A DNA stretch of 64,000 nucleotides, from the NCBI GenBank assembly GCA_049642465.1, contig JBAROV010000049.1, forward strand, positions 62,001 through 126,000, written 5' to 3'. Both the position numbers and the translations under genes were made by a program. The DNA comes from CAWDPQ01 sp049642465. Lineage in GTDB: Bacteria > Acidobacteriota > Vicinamibacteria > Vicinamibacterales > 2-12-FULL-66-21. Below, one piece after another: positions 50,110 to 60,821 of this stretch. The first letter of the stretch is position 1, and every line of letters begins with the position of its first letter. The notes beneath the pieces were generated by a model. That model was not told where the DNA came from. It was given only the letters and a program-made list of their open reading frames with translations, and made no database searches.

Positions 50110-51156
50110 TTGCGGGTTTCCGACTTCGACTTCGATCTGCCTGAAGAACTCATCGCGCAAACACCAGCGCCGCGCGGCGAATCGCGGCTGATGGTGCTCG
50201 GCCGCGACGACAGGTCCGTGCGTCACACGATAATCTCCGAACTGCCGGGCTTGCTGCAGCCGGGCGACGTGCTCGTCGTGAACAACACGCGCGTGTTTGC
50301 GGCTCGCTTGCTCGGCAAGCGTGTGCCTTCCGGCGGCGCAGTGGAGTGCCTGCTGTTGGCCCCCGTGAACAACGAGGCGCTCTGGGATGCGTTGGTGCAC
50401 CCGGGACAGAAACTGCGCAGCGGTACGCTCATCCGATTCGAAGGGCCAGCCGGAGCGATCACGGCTGAAGTCCTCGAACGCCGCTTCTTCGGCCGTCGGC
50501 TCATTCGGCTTCGATCGGAATCGACCGCAAGTCTCGAGGAGCTGATCGATGCCCTCGGACATGTGCCTCTTCCGCCCTACATCAAGCGTCCGGACGTCGA
50601 AACCGATCGCGAGCGATACCAGACCGTCTACGCCTCGGTGCGGGGATCAGTCGCCGCTCCCACTGCCGGTCTGCACTTCACCCGGGAACTGCTCGACGCG
50701 CTGAGTGCGCGCGGCGTCGAGCGCGTCGAGATCACGCTGCACGTGGGCTACGGCACCTTCAAGCCGGTGCGGACTGAAATCGTCGAAGAGCACCAGATTG
50801 ATCCTGAGCACTACGAGATTTCGAAGACGGCTGCAGAAGCGATCGAGCGCGCCAGGCGCGAAGGCCGTCGCGTCATCGCGGTTGGCACCACGACCACTCG
50901 TGCGCTCGAAGATGCCGCCCGCTGCAACAACGGACGGATCCTGCCAATGAGCCGCGCTGCGACGACGTTCATCTATCCGGGGTTTGATTTCCAGGTCGTT
51001 ACCGGACTATTGACGAACTTTCATCTGCCGCGTTCGTCGCTGCTGATGCTGGTGTGCGCGTTCGCCGGACGGGAGCGAGTGCTGGATGCCTACCGCGAGG
51101 CGATCGAGGCGCGGTATCGGTTTTACAGCTATGGGGATGCGATGCTGATCGTGTAG
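50110..51156 (+). CDS. queA: S-adenosylmethionine:tRNA ribosyltransferase-isomerase
   Basis: 348 residues from TTG 50110. VSDFDFDLPEELIAQTPAPRGESRLMVL, GDVLVVNNTRVFAARLLG, LPPYIKRPDVETDRERYQTVYA, SVAAPTAGLHFT and FYSYGDAMLIV are hallmark QueA segments. It transfers the ribosyl part of SAM to 7-aminomethyl-7-deazaguanine in tRNA to form epoxyqueuosine. It is divergent from the AI-2E-type gene. Confidence 0.95.
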   Translation: MRVSDFDFDLPEELIAQTPAPRGESRLMVLGRDDRSVRHTIISELPGLLQPGDVLVVNNTRVFAARLLGKRVPSGGAVECLLLAPVNNEALWDALVHPGQKLRSGTLIRFEGPAGAITAEVLERRFFGRRLIRLRSESTASLEELIDALGHVPLPPYIKRPDVETDRERYQTVYASVRGSVAAPTAGLHFTRELLDALSARGVERVEITLHVGYGTFKPVRTEIVEEHQIDPEHYEISKTAAEAIERARREGRRVIAVGTTTTRALEDAARCNNGRILPMSRAATTFIYPGFDFQVVTGLLTNFHLPRSSLLMLVCAFAGRERVLDAYREAIEARYRFYSYGDAMLIV

Positions 51157-51157
51157 C

Positions 51158-51202
51158 TTCCAGCTTCCAGCGTCCGGCTTCCAGTACCCAGTCTTGGGTC
51201 AG
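51158..51202. repeat. CTTCCAG word-repeat spacer between convergent genes
   Basis: GCTTCCAGCTTCCAGCGTCCGGCTTCCAG (51157-51185) repeats the word GCTTCCAG three times with one degenerate copy, followed by a small ACCCA-GTCT-TGGGT hairpin (51187-51200). It lies between the stops of queA and the convergent DHS-like gene. Confidence 0.45.
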
Positions 51203-51227
51203 CTTCTTTCCGAGCCCCGAGCCCCCG

Positions 51228-52169
51228 TCACGATTCAATGAGCGCGGCGGCAAGAAGCGGGATCATGAGCTCGTGATGGCCCACGAGTGAATATCCCTTG
51301 CCGATGCCGGCGACTGGCCGTGAGACGACGTTTGTTTGCGGACGGTAGAGTCGTACGAAATCAAGATTTACGGTCGTGAGGCCGTCAAGGGAGATGCCGC
51401 GATTGCGGGCGAGCGCGACAGCCTTCAGAAACACCTCGGGAAGCACGACCGCCGAACCGCAGTTGAGATAAACGCCGCCCGTCAGCTTCGCCACGTTGGA
51501 CACGAAGTATCGAAAGTCACGCAGGCTGCCGTCGCCGAGGGCGGCGCCCGAGGCATCCTGGTGCATGTGGATGATGTCGGTCCCGATAGCGACGTGAACC
51601 GTGACAGGAATGCTCAAACGGTCGGCGGCAACGAGCACGCTCAGATGCGCATGCGAGGGTGACGCGCGTCGCAGCCATGTCGCCACCGATTGTCCGAGTC
51701 CGAGACCGCGCGCCACGCCGTCGTTGATCGCCGCGTTCAGATGCCGTCCTGTTTCGTCCGCCATCCCGAAGCGTCCGGGCCCCAGCGCTTCGTCCACTTC
51801 TTCCGAGGTCGCACCGCCCAGTGCCAGCTCGAAGTCGTGAATCACTCCGGCGCCATTCAATGCCAGTCCCGAAATATAGCCACGCTCCATCAAATCGATG
51901 AGGATGGGCGACAGGCCAGTCTTCAACACATGCGCGCCAAGCCCCCATAAGATCCCGTGCCCCTCACGCGCCGCGGATCGGATCGCGCCCACCACGGCCT
52001 TGAAGTCGGCGGCGGCGAGAATGGCCGGCAACGAATCCATCCACGCCCCGACCCCCGAGCCTTTTTGGTAAGGCTTGGCGAAATCCGCCGCGTTCGCCTT
52101 GCTCTGCCGCGATGCGAGAGGGTAGGTCTTGACGCCGGACAGATCGAACTCTTCGTACGGGAATTTCAC
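51228..52169 (-). CDS. Deoxyhypusine-synthase-like protein of unknown function
   Basis: 313 residues. Strong stretches are ILWGLGAHVLKTGLSPILIDLMERG, LALNGAGVIHDFELALGGATSEEVDEAL, TVHVAIGTDIIHMHQDASG and GGVYLNCGSAVVLPEVFLKA. They suggest an NAD-binding Rossmann-like fold of the kind found in deoxyhypusine-synthase-related proteins, and the family seems to recur in Acidobacteriota and Deltaproteobacteria (from memory). True hypusine formation is not expected in bacteria, so the substrate is open. The gene is alone, convergent with queA. Confidence 0.6.
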   Translation of the reverse strand: MKFPYEEFDLSGVKTYPLASRQSKANAADFAKPYQKGSGVGAWMDSLPAILAAADFKAVVGAIRSAAREGHGILWGLGAHVLKTGLSPILIDLMERGYISGLALNGAGVIHDFELALGGATSEEVDEALGPGRFGMADETGRHLNAAINDGVARGLGLGQSVATWLRRASPSHAHLSVLVAADRLSIPVTVHVAIGTDIIHMHQDASGAALGDGSLRDFRYFVSNVAKLTGGVYLNCGSAVVLPEVFLKAVALARNRGISLDGLTTVNLDFVRLYRPQTNVVSRPVAGIGKGYSLVGHHELMIPLLAAALIES

Positions 52170-52214
52170 GCGGGGAGTGTATCAGGGGCGGGAGGACGGG
52201 AGGACGGGACTCGA

Positions 52215-52240
52215 GATATTCGTTTTGGGAGTTGGGAGTT
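52215..52240. repeat. TTGGGAG word-repeat upstream of the tRNA
   Basis: TTTTGGGAGTTGGGAGTTGGAACTG: the word TTGGGAG twice plus a partial third copy, preceded by GGGAGGACGGGAGGACGGGAC (52189-52209), another tandem word. Both lie between the DHS-like gene start and the tRNA promoter. Confidence 0.45.
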
Positions 52241-52263
52241 GGAACTGCGGAACTGTTTCAGCG

Positions 52264-52272
52264 TGCTAAAAT
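52264..52272 (+). promoter_or_regulatory. Extended -10 promoter of the CAU tRNA
   Basis: TGC-TAAAAT forms an extended -10 element (TGn plus a 5/6 match to TATAAT) ending 11 bases before the tRNA 5' end, placing the start of transcription about five bases upstream of the mature tRNA. No convincing -35 box, as is common for extended -10 promoters. Confidence 0.45.
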
Positions 52273-52283
52273 AACCGTTTCCC

Positions 52284-52360
52284 GCCGGTGTAGCTCAGTT
52301 GGTTAGAGCACGCGGCTCATATCCGCGGAGTCCGGGGTTCAAGTCCCTGCACCGGCACCA
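52284..52360 (+). tRNA. tRNA-Met (CAU), elongator type
   Basis: 77 nt including an encoded CCA. Acceptor GCCGGTG/CACCGGC, D-arm GCTC...GAGC, anticodon stem CGCGG/CCGCG with loop CTCATAT (anticodon CAT at 34-36), five-base variable loop GAGTC and T-arm CGGGG-TTCAAGT-CCCTG all fold. The 1:72 pair is G:C, so it is not the initiator (which has an unpaired 1:72). CAU also serves tRNA-Ile2 after lysidine modification, and tilS, the lysidine synthase gene, is next. That adjacency makes Ile2 a real alternative, though the body looks more Met-like. Confidence 0.85.
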
Positions 52361-52372
52361 ATTCAAGGGAAA

Positions 52373-52410
52373 AGGGACCTTCTCCCTTCTCCCTTCTCCC
52401 TTCTCCCTTT
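52373..52410. repeat. TCTCCCT word repeat between tRNA and tilS
   Basis: CTTCTCCCTTCTCCCTTCTC continues for about 37 bases: five tandem copies of the 7-base word TCTCCCT. It directly precedes the tilS ATG (52413), leaving no Shine-Dalgarno on the plus strand. The upstream AAGGGAAAAGGGA is its partial complement, so a hairpin can form. Confidence 0.55.
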
Positions 52411-52412
52411 CT

Positions 52413-53818
52413 ATGGAGCTCGGCCCCCGCGTGCGGCGGACCATTCAGGCGCATTCCATGCTGGCCCGGGGTGGTCGTCTGCTCGCAGGACTTTCCGGCG
52501 GGGCCGATTCCGTCGCGCTGCTGCACCTGTTGCGTGAGGTCGCGGCCCGTGGTGACATCGTCATTGCGGGGGTTGCGCACTTCAACCACTCCCTGCGTCC
52601 CGTGGCCGACGAGGACGAAGCCTTTTGCCGCGACCTCGCCGCTTCGCTTCAGCTACCGTTCGAGTCGGGGCGCGGCGATGTTCGTGCGCTCGCCAGCGCC
52701 GAGCGCCGCTCTCTCGAGGATGCGGCGCGCCGTGCGCGCTATGCGTTTCTCGAGGCCGCCGCCGACCACGTCCGCGCCGACGCGATTGCGGTGGGCCACA
52801 CGCGTGACGATCAAGCCGAGACATTCTTGCTTCGATTGCTTCGCGGCGCCGGCCCCAGGGGCCTCTCCGGGATCTGGCCCAAGTCGGGTCGCGTGATCCG
52901 CCCGTTGATCGAGATTTCGCGAGACGAGCTGCGCGCCTACATCACGGAACATCAGCTCGTCTTCCGCGAGGACGAGTCCAACACGGACGTCACGATTCCA
53001 AGAAACAGGGTTCGTCATGAGCTCCTGCCGATCTTGCAAGGCTTTTCGCCGAACGCCATCGAGGTGCTCGCACGGGAGGCCGACATCGCGCGTGAGGATG
53101 AGGACTTTCTCAGCCGAGCTGCAATCGATTTGCTCCCCGGGATCGTCTTAACAACTAAGCACGGCATCACACTGGAATCCGATCCCCTTCGAACGTTGCA
53201 CCCGGCGCTCGGTTCTCGCGTAGTCCGCGAAGCGCTCGAGCGGGGCGCGCCGGGCCATTTTTTCGGGCGGGACCATATCCGAGCCGTGCTCGCGCTCGCC
53301 GCGGATCAGGGAAGCGAGGAGGGATCCGCCGTCAGCGTGCCTGGGCTGGACGTTCGCCGGTCTGGAACGCATCTCGTGCTGGAGCCTGCGGCCGAAGCCA
53401 CGAGGTTTCGCGCATTTGAGAACTCTTTTCACGTTCCGTTGTCTATACCAGGAGAGGTGTCCCTGGCAGGCTGGATCGTGTCGGCCTCCTCGGCCTCCCC
53501 ATCTGGGGGGGCATTGGAGTTCAGCAGCCGTTCGGTAGCCGTGCCGGAGAGCGGGTTGAAGCTGCCGCTCTCCGTCCGCAGCCGGCGTCCGGGTGACAGA
53601 TTTCGTCCATTGGGGATGGAGGGACGCGGTCGGAAGCTCCAGGACTTTCTGGTTGACCGGAAAGTCCCTCGAAAAGAGCGCGACACCCTACCGCTCGTGG
53701 TCGATTCGGACGACAGAATTGTGTGGGTCGTGGGGCAGTCCGTCGCGGAGGATTTTCGCGTCACGGGGGCTTCACAAGGCGTGATACTCTTGAAAGCAAG
53801 GCGGTTAGGAGGCGAAGG

Positions 53819-53822
<4 letters not shown>
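52413..53822 (+). CDS. tilS: tRNA(Ile)-lysidine synthetase
   Basis: 469 residues from ATG 52413; the longer frame to 52299 runs through the tRNA and repeat and is discarded. PP-loop SGGADS at 28-33 (LLAGLSGGADSVALLHLL), then VAHFNHSLRP, GRGDVRALA, AVGHTRDDQAETFLLRLLRG and a C-terminal domain with RSRRPGDRFRPLGMEGRGRKLQDFL. TilS makes lysidine at C34 of tRNA-Ile(CAU), and the CAU tRNA gene sits immediately upstream. The stop overlaps the TTG start of ftsH (TTGA). Confidence 0.93.
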
Positions 53823-55753
<1,931 letters not shown>

Positions 55754-55768
55754 GTCGCGGCTTCGCTT

Positions 55769-55799
55769 GTCAGTCGCTAGTCGCTAGTCGCTAGTCAGT
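55769..55799. repeat. CAGTCGCTAGT word repeat after ftsH
   Basis: GTCGCTAGTCGCTAGTCGCTAGTCAGTCAG: three copies of GTCGCTA then a GTCA variant. It lies between the ftsH stop and the terminator hairpin. Confidence 0.5.
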
Positions 55800-55801
55800 C
55801 A

Positions 55802-55833
55802 GGCCACGAGGTTTTCGTGGCCTTTTTCTTTTT
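55802..55833 (+). terminator. Rho-independent terminator after ftsH
   Basis: GGCCACGA (55802-55809) and TCGTGGCC (55815-55822) form a perfect 8-bp stem with a five-base loop GGTTT, followed by TTTTTCTTTTT. It ends the tilS-ftsH transcript and separates it from folP. Confidence 0.85.
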
Positions 55834-55852
55834 GCGCCCGCGAGACTGAAGA

Positions 55853-56716
55853 ATGATCCCGCGCACTCGCTACTGCGTACCGCTGCCCGGCCGGGCCCCG
55901 CTCGTGCTCGGAGACCGCACGTTGGTGATGGGCATCATCAATGTCACTCCCGACTCGTTTGCCGACGGCGGCGTGCGTTTCGACCCCGAGCGCGCGGTGG
56001 CGGATGGCCTTCAGATGATCGAGGACGGAGCCGACATCCTTGACGTTGGCGGAGAGTCCACGCGGCCTGGCGCCGAACCGCTTCCAGAAGCCGAGGAACT
56101 TCGACGCGTGCTGCCGGTCCTCGAAGGCCTGGCGGCCGCCGCCCGGGGCACCCCCGTGTCAATTGACACCTACAAGGCGCGTGTCGTTCGTGAGGCGGTC
56201 GCGCGCGGTGCGGTGATCGTCAACGATGTGAGCGCGCTGGCGTACGACGCCGATCTCACGACCGCGGTGGCCGAGACGGGCGCTGCGTTGGTCGTGATGC
56301 ACAACCGCGGACGTTCTCGCGAGATGTACCGCGAGGCGGCGTATCAGGATGTCGCTGGTGAGATGGCAACCGAAGTGCGCGCCGGTATGGAGCGTGCGGT
56401 GCAAGCCGGGGTCGCGCGCGATTCCATCATCGTCGACCCCGGCCTCGGTTTCGCGAAACGCGCGGAGCACAGCTACACGGTGCTCGCGGATCTCCAGCGG
56501 CTCCGAGCACTCGACCGGCCGATCCTTTGTGGACCTTCACGCAAGTCGTTCTTAACCCTCGCAACGGGTCCACGCCCCCCCGCGGAACGAGACTGGGCCA
56601 CTGCCGCGGCCGTCGCGATCTGCGTGCAGCTCGGCGCGCACATCCTCCGCGTGCACGCCGTGAAAGAGATGGTGGACGTCGTCCGTGTGGCGGACCGACT
56701 GGTCGCGAGCCGCTAG
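55853..56716 (+). CDS. folP: Dihydropteroate synthase
   Basis: 287 residues. VMGIINVTPDSFADGG, ILDVGGESTRPGAEPLP, SIDTYKARVVREA, IVNDVSAL, IIVDPGLGFAKRAEHS and ILCGPSRKSFL are the standard TIM-barrel DHPS motifs, with pterin and p-aminobenzoate binding residues intact. It condenses p-aminobenzoate with hydroxymethyl-dihydropterin diphosphate for folate synthesis and is the target of sulfonamides. It starts 20 bases after the ftsH terminator's T-run. The gap to cdaA (56717-56880) holds no further gene. Confidence 0.95.
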   Translation: MIPRTRYCVPLPGRAPLVLGDRTLVMGIINVTPDSFADGGVRFDPERAVADGLQMIEDGADILDVGGESTRPGAEPLPEAEELRRVLPVLEGLAAAARGTPVSIDTYKARVVREAVARGAVIVNDVSALAYDADLTTAVAETGAALVVMHNRGRSREMYREAAYQDVAGEMATEVRAGMERAVQAGVARDSIIVDPGLGFAKRAEHSYTVLADLQRLRALDRPILCGPSRKSFLTLATGPRPPAERDWATAAAVAICVQLGAHILRVHAVKEMVDVVRVADRLVASR

Positions 56717-56880
56717 TCGAGTCTCTCGGTTCCGCGCGCGCTCGCCGAGCCTCCCCTTCGAATCGGAAATTGCTGCCGAGCAGCCCAAACGTGCTGGCGC
56801 GTTGGTGGGCGTCCGCGGCGCCGGCAGTCGCCAATCGCACATGACGTAATCCGGGCCGGATTGATAAGCTAGCGGGGCCA

Positions 56881-57696
56881 ATGCCTGAGTACCTGACCGG
56901 ACTGCTGCGGCGGGCGCCCGTCGGCTGGTGGGACGTTCTCGATATCGCGATCGTCTCAATCCTGATCTACGAGTTCCTGAAGCTGATCCGCGGTACGCGT
57001 GCCGTCCAGATGGCTGCCGGCTCGCTGATCATCGTCGGACTTTTCTATGTGTCGCGGCTCGCACCGCTCCAGACCGTCAACTGGATGATCCGCAACATGC
57101 TCGTGTACGTGGCGTTTGCCGCGATTGTGATCTTCCAGTCCGACATCCGCCGGGCGCTCGCACATTTTGGCCAGGCGCCCTTCTTCCGCTACTTCAATCG
57201 AATGGAGGCCGACGATGAGACGATCGAAGAGCTGGTCGTCGCCTCCACGATGCTGGCGGCGCAGAGGATCGGCGCAATCATCGCCGTCGAGCGCGAGATT
57301 GGACTGCGCAACTACATCGAGAGTGGCATTCCGCTGGATGCGACGCTCACTTACGATTTGCTCGTCACGATCTTTCAGCCCGGGTCGCCATTGCACGACG
57401 GAGCGGTGATCGTCCAGGAGAGCCGCATTGCGGCTGCCGCGTGCTTTCTTCCTCTGACGGTGAACCCGCGGCTCAGCCGCGAGCTCGGCACGCGTCATCG
57501 CGCGGCAATCGGGCTGACCGAAGAAGGCGACGCGGTCGCCATCGTGGTGTCCGAGGAGACCGGCAAGATCTCGCTTGCCATGAACGGACACATCGAGCGG
57601 GAGCTGAAGGCGGACGAACTCCGCGCCCGCCTGCGACCGTTGGTCGTCCAGCGCCGCGGCCGCACGCGTCCGACTGCGGCAGCTTACGACGTGTGA
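56881..57696 (+). CDS. cdaA: Diadenylate cyclase CdaA (DacA)
   Basis: 271 residues. Three N-terminal helices (IAIVSILIYEFLKLI; GSLIIVGLFYVS; MLVYVAFAAIVIF) are followed by a DAC domain with the catalytic motifs DGA (173-175, LHDGAVIV) and RHR (205-207, GTRHRAAIG). It joins two ATP into c-di-AMP, a messenger that controls potassium and osmolyte transport and wall homeostasis. The cdaA-cdaR-glmM order is conserved widely; here folP lies just upstream. Confidence 0.95.
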   Translation: MPEYLTGLLRRAPVGWWDVLDIAIVSILIYEFLKLIRGTRAVQMAAGSLIIVGLFYVSRLAPLQTVNWMIRNMLVYVAFAAIVIFQSDIRRALAHFGQAPFFRYFNRMEADDETIEELVVASTMLAAQRIGAIIAVEREIGLRNYIESGIPLDATLTYDLLVTIFQPGSPLHDGAVIVQESRIAAAACFLPLTVNPRLSRELGTRHRAAIGLTEEGDAVAIVVSEETGKISLAMNGHIERELKADELRARLRPLVVQRRGRTRPTAAAYDV

Positions 57697-57706
57697 GCCA
57701 TCGCCA

Positions 57707-58615
57707 GTGACCAATCCCTTCCGCCACCTCGGACTCAAAGTCGTCGCCATCGCCCTGGCGACCTTGCTCTGGCTCTCCGTGGCCGGCGAGCACGTCGTCG
57801 AACGCATCATGCGCGTGCCCCTCGAGTTTCGGAACATCCCGGCCGAACTCGAGGTCGTCGGCGATCCTCCCGCAACCGTCGACGTGAGGCTCCGCGGCTC
57901 GTCAGGTTTGCTCAGTCGTCTCGAGGGAACCGACGTGGTAGCGGTCATCGACCTTTCGTCGGCGCGGCCTGGATCCCGGCTCTTTCACATTCGTTCGGAC
58001 GAGGTGCGGGCACCGTACGGGGTCGAAGTGGCCCAGGTCGTTCCCGGCACGCTTGCGATCGAACTGGAAAAATCGGCAAAACGCGTCGTGCCCATCGTCC
58101 CGCCGCTCGAAGGAGACCCGTCGCCAGGCTATGTCGTCGGCGGCATCACCAGCGATCCAGCAACGGTGGAAGTTCGCGGCCCCGAGAGCCGAGTGCGCCG
58201 TCTGGCGGAGGCCATCACGGAGCCGGTGAACATCTCCGGCAGCCGCGAGCGGGTGCGGGACATTGTGACGGTGGGGGTGGCCGATTCTGCTCTCCGATTG
58301 ACGCGGCCGCAGAGCGCCACCGTAGTCGTCGAGGTGGTCCCCGCGCCGGTCGAGCGGGACATCGCGGGAGTGCTTGTTCGATGGCGGAACCTCGGGGCAG
58401 GGTTTCGCGCCGAAGTCGTACCACAGCGCGCGCGAGTAAGCGTCAGGGGCCGCAGGGACAGGCTGAACAGCCTCGGCGCCGACGACATCGATGCGTTCGT
58501 GGATCTTGCTGGGCTCGGGCCGGGCCAGTACAATCTTCGAGTCCAGACTGACCCTTCGCAGGACTTCGGCGTCAGCGCCGTGGCGCCGCAGGTCGTGGAT
58601 GTCACGATTAAGTAA
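57707..58615 (+). CDS. cdaR: YbbR-domain protein CdaR
   Basis: 302 residues from GTG 57707. One N-terminal membrane helix (LKVVAIALATLLWLSVAG), then three YbbR-type repeats of about 80-90 residues (VPLEFRNIPAELEVVGDPPATVDVRLRG; IVPPLEGDPSPGYVVGGITSDPATVEVRGPESRV; VLVRWRNLGAGFRAEVVPQRARVSVRG). CdaR binds CdaA at the membrane and adjusts c-di-AMP output. It sits between cdaA and glmM, as in Firmicutes. Confidence 0.9.
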   Translation: MTNPFRHLGLKVVAIALATLLWLSVAGEHVVERIMRVPLEFRNIPAELEVVGDPPATVDVRLRGSSGLLSRLEGTDVVAVIDLSSARPGSRLFHIRSDEVRAPYGVEVAQVVPGTLAIELEKSAKRVVPIVPPLEGDPSPGYVVGGITSDPATVEVRGPESRVRRLAEAITEPVNISGSRERVRDIVTVGVADSALRLTRPQSATVVVEVVPAPVERDIAGVLVRWRNLGAGFRAEVVPQRARVSVRGRRDRLNSLGADDIDAFVDLAGLGPGQYNLRVQTDPSQDFGVSAVAPQVVDVTIK

Positions 58616-58674
58616 CTCTGAAACCGTTCCTGCTTCAGACCCGAAACTTACCTTCAAGCTCAGATTTCTTCCTG

Positions 58675-60069
58675 ATGTCAGACAGGCTGTTCGGCACAGA
58701 CGGAATCCGCGGGACCGCGGGTCAGTATCCGCTCGATCACGAAACCGTTGCGCGGCTTGGCGCCGCTCTCGTCAGAGCGATGCGACACTCCAGCCGGGAG
58801 AGTTCGGAAAACCGGCCTAACCGCCGCGGCCCCTCGACTGGGCTCGGGGCAGGCTTGAACTTGGTCGTTGGCCGCGACACGAGAGAGTCCGGTGAGTGGA
58901 TCGAACGTGAGCTCGCCCGTGGTGTGCGAGCCGAGGGAGCACACATCACGACTGCCGGCATCCTGCCAACGCCAGCCATCGCCTACATTACCCGCGCGAT
59001 GGGATTCGACGCGGGGCTGGTGATTTCTGCATCGCACAACCCGTTTCAGGACAACGGCATCAAAGTCTTTTCAGGCCGCGGGGAAAAGTTCACGGAAGCT
59101 CTGGAGCGAGAGGTCGAAGCCATCATCGCTGACCAGTCCTGGACTGTTGGAGGCTCCGCCGAGATTCCCGTAGATAGAACCGATGTGGTAGATGCCTATT
59201 TGTCCCACGCGCGTCTGGCACTTCCAAATCCCGAACGGCTGTTGCCGTTCAAACTCGCCGTCGACACCGCCAATGGGGCGACGACGACGGTTGCGCCACG
59301 ATTGTTCAGGGAAATGGGATTCGACGTGGTGTTGATGGGGGACAATCCCGACGGTCGCAACATCAATCTCGACTGCGGGTCCACTCACCCGGAACGGCTT
59401 GCGCAGGCAGTCCGCCAGCGCGGTTGCCGCATGGGGGTCGCGTTCGACGGCGACGGCGATCGCGCGATTCTGGCCGATCGCGACGGACGGATCGTCGATG
59501 GGGACGCCGTGCTGCTGATGTGCGCGCGCCACATGAAGTCCGCGGGCACGCTGGAAAACAACGCGATCGTCGCGACGGTGATGAGCAACATCGGTTTGGA
59601 ACTGGCGCTGCGGGATAGCGAGATCGACCTCGTCCGCTGCCCCGTTGGGGACAAGTACGTGATGGAGGAGATGATCAAGCGTCGAATCTCCCTCGGTGGT
59701 GAGCAATCCGGTCACATCATCTTTTCCGAGCATCTCTTCACCGGCGATGGCATCGTGACGGCTCTGAGCGTTTTACGGGTGATGGCCGATACTGGTCGAG
59801 AGTTGTCTGATCTGGCCGCCCAGCTCGTGACGTATCCACAGGTCCTCGTCAACGTCCGGGTCAGGGAGAAGAGAGATCTTCGTACGGTTCCGGCCGTCGC
59901 AGATGCGATGGCACGCGTGGAGCGCCGGCTTGCCGGGCAGGGACGTCTCCTGGTGCGGTACTCGGGCACGGAACCGTTGCTGCGCGTGATGCTCGAAGGC
60001 AAGAATCAGCAGGAAATCCAGGGCTGGGCCGCAGAAATCGCGAACACGGTCAAAGAGCATCTGGGATGA
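58675..60069 (+). CDS. glmM: Phosphoglucosamine mutase with repeat-like insertion
   Basis: 464 residues. FGTDGIRGTAGQYPL, the phosphoserine site GLVISASHNPFQDNG (Ser120), FDGDGDRAIL and LVRYSGTEPLLRVM are all present. GlmM converts glucosamine 6-phosphate to the 1-phosphate for UDP-GlcNAc. Residues about 39-61 (SSRESSENRPNRRGPSTGLG plus three) have no counterpart in typical GlmM, where the helix leads straight into VVVGRDTR. The DNA there includes CCCCTCGACTGGGCTCGGGG, a short inverted repeat. The stop overlaps pdxJ by ATGA. Confidence 0.95.
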   Translation: MSDRLFGTDGIRGTAGQYPLDHETVARLGAALVRAMRHSSRESSENRPNRRGPSTGLGAGLNLVVGRDTRESGEWIERELARGVRAEGAHITTAGILPTPAIAYITRAMGFDAGLVISASHNPFQDNGIKVFSGRGEKFTEALEREVEAIIADQSWTVGGSAEIPVDRTDVVDAYLSHARLALPNPERLLPFKLAVDTANGATTTVAPRLFREMGFDVVLMGDNPDGRNINLDCGSTHPERLAQAVRQRGCRMGVAFDGDGDRAILADRDGRIVDGDAVLLMCARHMKSAGTLENNAIVATVMSNIGLELALRDSEIDLVRCPVGDKYVMEEMIKRRISLGGEQSGHIIFSEHLFTGDGIVTALSVLRVMADTGRELSDLAAQLVTYPQVLVNVRVREKRDLRTVPAVADAMARVERRLAGQGRLLVRYSGTEPLLRVMLEGKNQQEIQGWAAEIANTVKEHLG

Positions 60070-60821
60070 GCGGCGCGGGTGGTCGGGTGAAACTCAGCGT
60101 CAACGTCAATAAGGTTGCGACGTTGCGAAACTCGCGCGGCGGCGATCTGCCCGACGTCATCGAAGCGGTCCGCGTCTGCATCCGTGCCGGTGCTCCAGGT
60201 ATCACCGTCCATCCACGGGCGGATGCGCGTCACATCACGACGGCAGATGTGCGCGGCATCGCAGCGGAGTTGAAGCCGCTCCGCGGTCGCGTCGAGTACA
60301 ACATCGAAGGAGATCCGCGCCCCGACCTGCTGGCGCTCGTCATGGAAGTCCGGCCCGACCAGTGCACGCTGGTGCCGGTGCGGGCTGGCGAGATCACCAG
60401 CCAGGCCGGTTGGTCTCCCGAGACTCCCGTGGATCAAATGCGCGCCATCGTCGGCGACCTGCAGGCAGCCGGCGTACGGGTCAGCGTATTCGTGGATCCG
60501 GATGCCGCGGCCATCCGATGGGCGGCCGGTCTGGCAGCCGATCGCATCGAGCTGTACACCGAGCCGTTTGCGCGTGCTTTCAAAAAGAGCGAGCAGGACG
60601 GGCGTCGTTCGTTCGACGCGTACGCCGCCGCCGCGACACTGGCACACGACCTTGGACTTGGCGTCAACGCCGGCCACGATCTGGATCTCGCAAATCTCGT
60701 CCCCTTCAGAACCCTCCCGCATCTCGCAGAGGTGTCAATCGGCCACGCGCTGATCAGCCACGCGTTGTTGGTCGGCCTCGACCAAGCGGTGCGCGATTAT
60801 CTTCAGGCGGTTGCTGGTTGA
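60066..60821 (+). CDS. pdxJ: Pyridoxine 5'-phosphate synthase
   Basis: 251 residues. LSVNVNKVATLRNSRGGDLPD, GITVHPRADARHI, VEYNIEGDPRPDLL, RIELYTEPFA and LGVNAGHDLDLANL match PdxJ, with the ring-closing catalytic residues (His in VHPRxDxRHI, Glu in EYNIEGDP, His in GHDL) in place. It makes PNP for vitamin B6. It overlaps glmM (ATGA) and its TGA overlaps the next start (TTGA). Confidence 0.95.
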   Translation: MSGAGGRVKLSVNVNKVATLRNSRGGDLPDVIEAVRVCIRAGAPGITVHPRADARHITTADVRGIAAELKPLRGRVEYNIEGDPRPDLLALVMEVRPDQCTLVPVRAGEITSQAGWSPETPVDQMRAIVGDLQAAGVRVSVFVDPDAAAIRWAAGLAADRIELYTEPFARAFKKSEQDGRRSFDAYAAAATLAHDLGLGVNAGHDLDLANLVPFRTLPHLAEVSIGHALISHALLVGLDQAVRDYLQAVAG

